Both the position numbers and the translations under genes were made by a program. From Elusimicrobiota bacterium (GTDB lineage Bacteria; Ratteibacteria; UBA8468; B48-G9; JAFGKM01), in assembly GCA_012515635.1 (NCBI GenBank), contig JAAYXZ010000022.1, forward strand, positions 1-12,343: a stretch of DNA of 12,343 bases, read 5' to 3'. The notes below the pieces were generated by a model. The model was not told where the DNA came from, ran no database searches, and was given only the letters and a program-made list of their open reading frames with translations. Below, in pieces: positions 7,271 to 12,343 of this stretch (positions are counted from its first letter, which is position 1; every line of letters starts with the position of its first letter).

Positions 7271-7324
7271 AGCAGAGAGGAAGCACCCTCACCTTAATAC
7301 TCATCACCCAAAAGAAAAAGATTA

Positions 7325-8836
7325 TTAGTCACCTTGCTTACCTTTTTTCTCTAAGGTTCCTATCACCATATTGTCTATGCCAAAATATTTCTCTACCGTT
7401 CCTTGTATATCTTTTGCGGATATACTCTCTATATGTTCCATATACATAAACATATTTCGCCAGTTTCCTGTTAAAACATAATAAAGCCCTAACTGTTCTG
7501 CAAGCCCCCGCCTTGTTTTCAGTGTCGTGAGAACATCCATAGAAAGCCGCGCTTTTGCGCCCTCTAACTCCTTCTCTGTAATTCCTTCGGTCTTTATATT
7601 TTCTATCTCTTCTAAAATAATTTTTTCTACTTCTGCGTTTGTCCTTTCTTTTGACGGGATAGCCCAGATGTAGAATAGAGAAGGATACTTAGCGCTTCTG
7701 GACCAGCAAGCCACAGAGACGGCTACCTTTTCTTCTTGCACCAGTCGTCTATAAAGCCGCGATGTTCTGCCGCCTGCAATAATCTCAGCACAGATATCCA
7801 GCGGATATATATCAGGGTGATTTATATCAGGTATACGAAAAGCGGCAAGAAAGATTGGCTCACTATCCATTACGACGGTTATCCTTTTTGTCTCTTTCAA
7901 AGGCGGTTCAACAGATAAATCTCTTATCGGGTTTTTCCCTGTCGGTATTTTGCCAAAATATTTGTTAAGCAGAGGGATAAGATTTGTTCTATTAACGTCG
8001 CCTGCTATCACTATGGTAATGTTTGAAGGGACATAATGTTTTTGATAAAAGGTTTGCACCTTTGTTCTGGTCATACATTCAAGATCTTCCGTATAACCGA
8101 TAACAGGGTTTCTGTATGGGTGTATGGTAAAAGCGGTCTTATGAAACTCTTCCATCAGTTTTCCCATAGGCGTATTTTCCGTCCGCATCCGCCTCTCTTC
8201 CTTTACTACATCCAACTCCTCATAAAAACTCCTGAATACTGGGTTAAAGAGACGGTCTGATTCAAGGTATGCCCATAACTCTGTTCTGTTGGATGGCAGT
8301 TCCACCCAATACACGGTGATGTCATTGCTGGTATAGGCGTTGAGCCCTGCAGCGCCATTTCTGTCCAGTATTTTTCCGAATTCATTGGGTTCAGACAACA
8401 AAGATGCTCTCTCTTTCAGTTTATCAAACCTCTCTTGTATCTGTCTGATTTTTTCTTCTTTCCCGGAAGGAGAGTAGTTGGATGAGTGTGTGATAGATAT
8501 CATTTCTCCGTACAAGTTGTCCATCGCTGTTATTAATTGTTTTTCCTTTCTCCAGTCAGTTGCTCCTATCTTTTCCGTGCCATTGAAGGCAAGGTGTTCA
8601 ATAAGGTGGCTTATGCCTGTCTCTGCTTCCTTTTCATCAGAACTCCCTGTGTTCACGATTACTACAAACGAGACAACGGGCGCAGTATGGTCTTCCATTA
8701 TAATAAAATGCAGGCCATTGGGTAGGGTGTATTCACTGATGCGGTTTTCATCAACGGAGAGGGAAGAAGCAAAACAAATAGATGTAACGAAGATAAAAGT
8801 AACAAATATTATTTTGATTTTATTCATAAAAACCAT
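7325..8836 (-). CDS. M16 family zinc metallopeptidase, catalytic subunit, exported
   Basis: A 503-residue M16B-type peptidase with an N-terminal signal sequence (IIFVTFIFVTSICFASS), so it acts in the envelope. The zinc motif HxxEH is intact as HLIEH (77-81, in GISHLIEHLAFNGT). The distal glutamate ligand is E213 or E214 in VVKEERRMR, about 60 residues further than usual because of an insertion (about 95-155) that is charged and partly helical. In the second domain the family R and Y positions are V366 and V373 (RRLVQEEKVAVSV), so the substrate-binding pair is missing and a partner should supply it; the gene at 4859-6220 has exactly that pair. The first ATG (8836) overlaps a TATAAT; the ATG at 8827 (codon 4) gives a more normal signal peptide and is a likely leaderless start. 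It is divergent from the porin. Confidence 0.9.
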   Translation of the reverse strand: MVFMNKIKIIFVTFIFVTSICFASSLSVDENRISEYTLPNGLHFIIMEDHTAPVVSFVVIVNTGSSDEKEAETGISHLIEHLAFNGTEKIGATDWRKEKQLITAMDNLYGEMISITHSSNYSPSGKEEKIRQIQERFDKLKERASLLSEPNEFGKILDRNGAAGLNAYTSNDITVYWVELPSNRTELWAYLESDRLFNPVFRSFYEELDVVKEERRMRTENTPMGKLMEEFHKTAFTIHPYRNPVIGYTEDLECMTRTKVQTFYQKHYVPSNITIVIAGDVNRTNLIPLLNKYFGKIPTGKNPIRDLSVEPPLKETKRITVVMDSEPIFLAAFRIPDINHPDIYPLDICAEIIAGGRTSRLYRRLVQEEKVAVSVACWSRSAKYPSLFYIWAIPSKERTNAEVEKIILEEIENIKTEGITEKELEGAKARLSMDVLTTLKTRRGLAEQLGLYYVLTGNWRNMFMYMEHIESISAKDIQGTVEKYFGIDNMVIGTLEKKGKQGD

Positions 8837-8840
8837 TATA
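8835..8840 (-). promoter_or_regulatory. -10 box overlapping the first ATG of the catalytic M16 gene
   Basis: On the minus strand TATAAT (8840-8835) shares bases with the first ATG. A weak -35 TTCAGG lies 17 bp upstream. Transcription would begin about base 8828, next to the second ATG (8827-8825), and no Shine-Dalgarno precedes either ATG. Confidence 0.4.
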
Positions 8841-8870
8841 ATATAGAAAGAGGTTATCCTGAAATTGAAA

Positions 8871-8903
8871 CACTCCTAATTCTCTCTTTCTTTTAGGGGA
8901 GTG
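8871..8903. other. Inverted repeat between divergent M16 and porin promoters
   Basis: CACTCCTAA (8871-8879) pairs with TTAGGGGAGTG (8893-8903) with a two-G bulge, around a pyrimidine-rich loop. It lies between the two promoters, so it could be an operator or a decayed fragment of the repeat family, whose linkers also read CTCTCTTTCTTTT. Confidence 0.3.
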
Positions 8904-8952
8904 ATAAATATCGGGGTGTATGCAGATGTAATAGAACAGAAACAATTTATAT

Positions 8953-8980
8953 TTGACAAAAAAAACTATATAGGTATAAT
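8953..8980 (+). promoter_or_regulatory. Near-consensus sigma70 promoter of the porin gene
   Basis: A perfect -35 TTGACA (8953-8958) and perfect -10 TATAAT (8975-8980) are separated by 16 bp. The expected transcript start is about 8987, leaving a leader of about 184 nt before the porin ATG. Confidence 0.85.
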
Positions 8981-8998
8981 AAGTTAAAAGAAGTCCGT

Positions 8999-9034
8999 AT
9001 GCGTCTCTGGTTTAATATGCTGAAAAGGGGGTGA
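8999..9034 (+). other. Possible 11-codon upstream reading frame in the porin leader
   Basis: ATG 8999 opens an 11-residue frame (MRLWFNMLKRG) ending at TGA 9032, with only a weak purine-rich AAAAGAAG upstream. Its codons cover the left arm of the leader stem, so translation would open that stem. It may be chance. Confidence 0.2.
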
Positions 9035-9062
9035 AAGCAAAGAAAAAGGCGGAAACCTGAGA
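9004..9062 (+). other. Long stem-loop in the porin mRNA leader
   Basis: TCTCTGGTTT (9004-9013) pairs with AAACCTGAGA (9053-9062) at 9 of 10 positions around a 39-nt purine-rich loop. A TGCT/AGCA mini-stem (9018-9021 with 9036-9039) sits inside. No known riboswitch consensus was recognised. Confidence 0.4.
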
Positions 9063-9109
9063 AGTAAAAGCAACGGATAAGCAGTATGAAGTAACGATGA
9101 ACCGTTTGA

Positions 9110-9132
9110 TTTCAGAATAAGAAACTCTGAAA
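9110..9132 (+). other. Perfect hairpin upstream of the porin ribosome site
   Basis: TTTCAGA (9110-9116) and TCTGAAA (9126-9132) form a 7-bp perfect stem with a 9-nt loop, ending 24 nt before the Shine-Dalgarno AAAGGAGA (9157-9164). It could stabilise the mRNA or influence translation. Confidence 0.4.
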
Positions 9133-9170
9133 GAGGGCGGATAGACATAGATAACTAAAGGAGATTAGAG

Positions 9171-10412
9171 ATGAGTATGTTGAAAAAAATGTTGGTTGCC
9201 GTAGCTGTAATAGCAATGGCAATCCCTGCCTTTGCAGCGGTTGAAAGCATAAAGGTAGGCGGCGATATAACAACGTATGGAATAGGAAGATATAATTTTG
9301 ACTGGAGCGATGGACACGATCATTTTCTACAGACAAGCACAAGGGTATATGTAAACGCAGCCCTTACTGATAATGTGGAAGCAATGGTCAGGTTGATTAA
9401 CGAAAGAATGTGGGATAGAACTATGGAAAGTGATTACGAAAATCATATAAACCTTGACCTTGCATACATAAAGGTATCGGACCTCGGAATAGCCGGTCTT
9501 GACTTGACTGTTGGAAGACAGGAGATTCAGTTCGGCGAAGGTCTTGTCGTTGGAAGCGCCTATGTACCTGGTTACAGTTATCCTAACGGTAATACATGGA
9601 TAGTTGCGGAAGACCTTGGATTGCAGAGAGCGTTTGATGCAATCAGAGTTGACTATAAAGGGACTGCGCCTGTTGATGTGACCGCGTTTATGGCGAAAAT
9701 AATAGAAAAGGTAGATACCAACAGAGACAGAAACCTTTATGGTGTGAATGTTGGGTTTGATATTCAGGATACTGCCCGTCTGGAAGGGTATTATGTAAGA
9801 TATCAACTTATGAGTACTGATAACTTTTCTCTCGGCACCATCGGTCTAAGAGCAACAGGAGATGTCGCCGGTCTTGGATTAAAAGGCGAATTTGCAAAAC
9901 AGTTAGGCAAATGGTACCCAGGAGGAAGAGATAACGAAGGTTGGGCATTGCTGCTTGGCGGAGAGTATAACTTTGATGCCGCTGTAAGCGGAAATATCCA
10001 TGCAAACCTGAACCTATTCTCCGGTTATGATGGAAGCGGAGATAATACGGAGTGGATTACACGCTTCCCTTACAACACAGGATCCAGAATAGGTCCTATC
10101 AACTATGTGCTTATAACTGATTGGGCTATAGAGATGTTGAACAATGCGCGGGTAATCAATGTTGGAGCCGCAGTAAACCCAGTTGAAAAGATTTGTATTA
10201 ACTTTGACTGGTGGAATGTCAACCTGATGGAAGAGGCATGGGCTGGCGACGACAAAACCATTGGTAATGAGATAGCCGCAGGAATTACTTACAACTATAC
10301 AGAAGACCTTTGTTTCGGACTTCAGTATGGAGTACTCTTGACAGGTGATGCTCTTGGGATGTTTGACAACGACCCGTGGCAGTTGATTGCTTCTATGAAA
10401 GTTGCATTCTAA
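9171..10412 (+). CDS. Outer-membrane beta-barrel porin, alginate-export-like
   Basis: A 413-residue exported barrel protein. The signal peptide (MSMLKKMLVAVAVIAMAIPAFA) ends in an AxA-type site after residue 22. The mature protein has alternating polar/hydrophobic strands rich in aromatic residues and glycine, and ends MKVAF, the terminal phenylalanine typical of barrels recognised by the BAM machinery. DLTVGRQEIQFGEGLVVGS (about 110-128) matches the GRQE block of alginate-export porins (PF13372 type). Family members form passive outer-membrane channels for anionic sugars or other solutes; the substrate here is unknown. The start is supported by AAAGGAGA 6 bp upstream. It is monocistronic, with its own strong promoter and terminator, consistent with an abundant protein. 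Confidence 0.85.
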   Translation: MSMLKKMLVAVAVIAMAIPAFAAVESIKVGGDITTYGIGRYNFDWSDGHDHFLQTSTRVYVNAALTDNVEAMVRLINERMWDRTMESDYENHINLDLAYIKVSDLGIAGLDLTVGRQEIQFGEGLVVGSAYVPGYSYPNGNTWIVAEDLGLQRAFDAIRVDYKGTAPVDVTAFMAKIIEKVDTNRDRNLYGVNVGFDIQDTARLEGYYVRYQLMSTDNFSLGTIGLRATGDVAGLGLKGEFAKQLGKWYPGGRDNEGWALLLGGEYNFDAAVSGNIHANLNLFSGYDGSGDNTEWITRFPYNTGSRIGPINYVLITDWAIEMLNNARVINVGAAVNPVEKICINFDWWNVNLMEEAWAGDDKTIGNEIAAGITYNYTEDLCFGLQYGVLLTGDALGMFDNDPWQLIASMKVAF

Positions 10413-10434
10413 AAGAAGCATAAGTAAAGCAGTT

Positions 10435-10470
10435 AAGAAGGGGGCTTTTTTCAAGCCCCCTTCTTTTTTT
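10435..10470 (+). terminator. Strong rho-independent terminator of the porin gene
   Basis: A perfect 13-bp stem (AAGAAGGGGGCTT, 10435-10447, with AAGCCCCCTTCTT, 10453-10465), a 5-nt loop and a T-run to 10470, beginning 22 bp after the stop codon. The stem is not part of the repeat family, which starts about 10 bp later. Confidence 0.95.
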
Positions 10471-10480
10471 ATATGTAAAT

Positions 10481-10502
10481 GGGGTCAGGTCTTGCTTTTT
10501 GC
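10481..10502 (+). repeat. Tag element copy 3
   Basis: The same 22-bp tag, again at the left edge of a block, 10 bp after the porin terminator T-run. Confidence 0.85.
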
Positions 10503-10599
10503 ATTTTTCTCTTTTCCTTGAGGGGCTACCTTTCCTCACCGCTCTTCCTTTTCCCCCTCTCCCTTGAGGGACTACCTTCCTCGCCTCTCTTTCTTTTCT

Positions 10600-10699
10600 C
10601 CCTCTCCCTTGAGGGGAGAGGGCATAGGGGTGAGGGTGAAAAGGGTGAAGTGTTTTTAACTGCCACCCCCACCTTAATCCTCCCCCCTCAAGGGGGAGG
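10600..10699 (+). repeat. Full repeat core 3
   Basis: Hairpin 1 is 10600-10622 and hairpin 2 is 10679-10699, with the same complementary TTGAG/CTCAA loops. It is 2 bp longer than cores 1 and 2 (GGGCATAGGGG in place of GGGTAGGGG). The G4 motif is 10613-10645. Confidence 0.93.
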
Positions 10700-10700
10700 A

Positions 10701-10808
10701 GATTGTTGGAGAAAATTCTCCCTTCAAGGGGGAGGAGATTGTTGGAGAAAATTCTCCCTTCAAGGGGGAGGAGATTATTGGAGAGAATTCTCTCCTCAAG
10801 GGGTTATC
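10701..10808 (+). repeat. Three tandem 36-bp repeats
   Basis: Units begin with GATTGTTGGAGAAAATTC at 10701 and 10737, and with a variant at 10773 (GATTATTGGAGAGAATTC). The first two are identical; the third is degenerate. Each contains a small CTCCCTTCAAGGGGGAG palindrome. This is a local amplification of the sequence that follows hairpin 2. Confidence 0.9.
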
Positions 10809-10923
10809 TTCCCTCGTCTCTCTTCCTTTTTCCCCTCTCCCTTGAGGGGCTATCTTTCCTTGCCTCTCTTCCTTTTCCCCCTCTTCCTTGAGGGACTACC
10901 TTCCTCGCCTCTCTTTCTTTTCT

Positions 10924-11023
10924 CCCTCTCCCTTGAGGGGAGAGGGCATATGGGTGAGGGTGAAAAGGGTGAAGTGTTTTTAACTGCCACCCCCACCTTA
11001 ATCCTCCCCCCTCAAGGGGGAGG
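10924..11023 (+). repeat. Full repeat core 4
   Basis: Hairpin 1 is 10924-10946 and hairpin 2 is 11003-11023. It shares GGGCATA and GTGTTTTT variants with core 3, showing that these two are the most recent sisters. The G4 motif is 10937-10969. Confidence 0.93.
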
Positions 11024-11148
11024 AGATTGTTGGAGAAAATTCTCCCTTCAAGGGGGAAAGATGATAGGAGAGAATCCTCACTTAAAAGAGAAGGAGTTGT
11101 GATGGGGCTTTTTACATAGTTGCTCTACATTTAGAGAGAGAGGTAGGA

Positions 11149-11177
11149 TTGAAAGAAAGGCGGGGAAGTGCTAAAAT
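11149..11177 (+). promoter_or_regulatory. Promoter of the nadC-like gene, positioned for a leaderless transcript
   Basis: A -35 TTGAAA (11149-11154), 17-bp spacer and -10 TAAAAT (11172-11177) lie just beyond repeat block B. Only 6 bp separate the -10 from ATG 11184, so transcription should start at or beside the A of the start codon. No correctly spaced Shine-Dalgarno is present. Confidence 0.6.
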
Positions 11178-11183
11178 AATGAA

Positions 11184-12050
11184 ATGAAAATCAACAAAAA
11201 CATTGAAAAACTGATAAAAGAGGCATTGAAAGAGGATATAGGAAAAGGGGATATTACTACCGCATATTTATTTGAAAAAAATTTTACTATAACTGCAATT
11301 TTACAAGCAAAAGAAGACGGTATTTTATGCGGTCTGGATATCTTCAAATGTGTTTTTTTATCGCTCTCCCCCGCATTTAAATTCAAATTTTATGCAAAAG
11401 ACGGGGCAAATGTCTATAAAGGTATGAAAGTAGCTGAAATCAAAGGACCTGTAAAAGAGATGTTTGCAGGAGAACGGACTGCGCTGAATATTTTACAGCA
11501 TCTCTCCGGTATAGCCACCTTTACAAAAAAGTTTGTAGAAAAAGCGGGCAAGGTAGAGATATACGGCACAAGAAAAACCGCACCGCTTTTGAGGGAATTG
11601 GAAAGATACGCAGTTAGAACAGGCGGCGGGAAAAACCATAGGTTTGGGCTTTTTGATATGGTGCTTATAAAGACCAATCATATTACTACGATAATTAAAC
11701 AGACGGGGATGGATAAGGTATCGGCGGTCATTTATGCTGTGGAAAAGGCGGTTAAACAGGCGAAGAAAAGATATAAAATAGAGGTAGAGGTTGAAAATTA
11801 TAAAGAGGCAGTTGCAGGGTATTTGTCAGGAGCGGATATTGTAATGTTTGATAATGCGGATGAGAAAGAAGTAAAAAGATTTGTGAAATATCTTGGGAAT
11901 GGTAAAACAAGGAAGATAATTATTGAGTGGTCAGGGAATGTTGACCTTAAAAATATAGAAAAGGTAAAGAAATTGCCGCTGGATAGGGTCTCTATAGGGA
12001 AAATTACTCACTCAGAGAATGCTCTGGATTTTTCTTTAAAAATACAATAA
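11184..12050 (+). CDS. nadC: Nicotinate-nucleotide pyrophosphorylase (quinolinate phosphoribosyltransferase)-like protein
   Basis: A 288-residue protein of normal NadC length. NadC makes nicotinate mononucleotide from quinolinate and PRPP in de novo NAD synthesis, in the cytoplasm. The N-terminal domain has EDIGKGDITT (17-26) and GERTALNILQHLSGIAT (96-112). The barrel has TRKT (129-132), YAVRTGGGKNHRFGLFDMVLIK (142-163), EVEVEN (200-205), MFDN (221-224) and SIGKITHS (270-277). Catalytic R130, K131, H152, R153, K163, E202 and D223 are all in place. Unusual are G128 where DTRKT normally has Asp, L135 where PGLR normally has Gly, and T164 where KDNH normally has Asp. The related ModD family is an alternative, but no molybdate genes are near. 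There is no nadA or nadB here, and the gene is bracketed by repeat blocks B and C. Confidence 0.85.
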   Translation: MKINKNIEKLIKEALKEDIGKGDITTAYLFEKNFTITAILQAKEDGILCGLDIFKCVFLSLSPAFKFKFYAKDGANVYKGMKVAEIKGPVKEMFAGERTALNILQHLSGIATFTKKFVEKAGKVEIYGTRKTAPLLRELERYAVRTGGGKNHRFGLFDMVLIKTNHITTIIKQTGMDKVSAVIYAVEKAVKQAKKRYKIEVEVENYKEAVAGYLSGADIVMFDNADEKEVKRFVKYLGNGKTRKIIIEWSGNVDLKNIEKVKKLPLDRVSIGKITHSENALDFSLKIQ

Positions 12051-12146
12051 TAGACGGGAAGGATATTCTCCAATCATCTTTCCCCCTTGGATGGCGAGGA
12101 TTTTCTCCAATGCACCCCTCTCTCCTTAAGGGAGATGGGGAAAAAT

Positions 12147-12168
12147 GCAAAAAGCAAGACCTGACCCT
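12147..12168 (-). repeat. Tag element copy 4 (inverted)
   Basis: The minus-strand copy begins AGGGTCAGGTCTTGC, with one base changed in the G-run, and is preceded by GTATTAAT and followed by ATTTTT as in copy 2. Confidence 0.85.
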
Positions 12169-12244
12169 ATTAATACTCTTGATGGGTGAGGATTTTCTCC
12201 AATAATCTCCTCCCCCTTGAGAGGAGGGTTTTCTCCAATAATCT

Positions 12245-12342
12245 CCTCCCCCTTGAGGGGGGAGGATTAAGGTGGGGGTGGCAGTTAAAAACTCTTCACC
12301 CTTTTCACCCTCACCCCTACCCTCTCCCCTCAAGGGAGAGGG
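12245..12342 (-). repeat. Full repeat core 5 (inverted)
   Basis: Complete up to one base before the window end: hairpin 1 at 12342-12320 and hairpin 2 at 12265-12245 on the minus strand, 98 bp as in cores 1 and 2. The G4 motif is on the minus strand (12329-12299). Confidence 0.93.
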
Positions 12343-12343
12343 A

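Larger units (their letters stand above)
10478..11080 (+). repeat. Repeat block B: tag, tandem half-units, core 3, 36-bp triplet, half-units, core 4
   Basis: The block fills most of the porin-nadC gap. The order is tag, two half-units, core 3, three 36-bp tandem copies, three half-units, core 4, then a partial 36-bp unit that decays by about 11080. It stays open in several frames, including a 207-codon frame 10479-11102 translating to low-complexity PPQGGGDCWRK-type text, judged not to be a gene. From 11081 to 11148 nothing is seen apart from decayed purine-rich sequence. Confidence 0.9.
12060..12343 (-). repeat. Repeat block C, inverted relative to A and B, reaching the window end
   Basis: Read on the minus strand the order is core 5, partial 36-bp units, ATTAAT-tag, then decayed units toward the nadC stop. 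This is the same order as core 1 to tag copy 2 in block A but in opposite orientation. No gene is seen; an open frame here (12004-12333, minus) is translated repeat. Confidence 0.9.

Noticed and set aside
9020..9142. TPP riboswitch suggested by CTGAGA and GAACC...GAT...TAA fragments in the porin leader
   Set aside because: The P3 stem, the ACCC strand and the GCGxAGGGA block are missing, and the segments that should pair do not.
9327..9806. 159-codon minus-strand frame opposite the porin
   Set aside because: It is antisense to a well-supported coding region, without a ribosome site or recognisable motif.
10479..11102. 207-codon open frame as a protein gene
   Set aside because: It is entirely translated repeat, has no ribosome site, and its 12-residue periodicity comes from the 36-bp DNA repeat.
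12004..12333. 109-codon minus-strand frame
   Set aside because: It is repeat-derived text overlapping the end of nadC, with no independent protein character.

Overview
The window looks like chromosomal DNA from an uncultured, AT-leaning, diderm bacterium. A signal-peptide outer-membrane beta-barrel protein and a probable lipoprotein argue for two membranes. Promoters with TATAAT-type -10 boxes and AGGAGG ribosome sites are easy to find, and codon use favours ATA and AGA. The gene mix (DegT aminotransferase, AraC-type regulator, M16 peptidase pair) and the GC-rich interspersed repeats recall Omnitrophota/PVC-like candidate phyla. That placement is only a guess.

Layout: 1-205 is the end of an unrecognised gene. 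An AraC-family regulator (191-1024, minus) is divergent from a plus-strand cluster: a DegT/DnrJ/EryC1/StrS aminotransferase (1195-2529), a metal-dependent amidohydrolase (2699-3559) and a glutamate dehydrogenase-type enzyme (3571-4782). A plausible logic is that the dehydrogenase supplies glutamate to the aminotransferase and the regulator senses the substrate. Convergent to this cluster lie two M16-family peptidase genes on the minus strand, a non-catalytic lipoprotein-like subunit (4859-6220) and a catalytic subunit (7325-8836). Divergent from the catalytic subunit is an alginate-export-like porin (9171-10412) with a near-consensus promoter, a long structured leader and a strong terminator. 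Last comes a NadC-like phosphoribosyltransferase (11184-12050).

The most unusual content is a family of GC-rich composite repeats in three blocks (A 6241-7270, B 10478-11080, C 12060-12343). Five complete 98-100 bp cores each hold a hairpin with loop TTGAG, an imperfect central stem, and a second hairpin with loop CTCAA, the exact complement of the first loop. Each core also carries a canonical G-quadruplex motif. Around the cores are 41-45 bp tandem half-units, a 36-bp tandem triplet and a recurring tag that starts GGGGTCAGG. Block A encloses a small DUF559 (Vsr-like fold) nuclease gene whose last 35 or so codons are repeat sequence. Block A also separates the two M16 genes that would be expected to be adjacent. 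The pair shows reciprocal loss of active-site residues: one subunit keeps HxxEH, the other keeps the R/Y pair.

Other points of note are two or three promoters placed so that the transcript would start at the start codon (leaderless), and a NadC with two unusual substitutions next to its catalytic residues.
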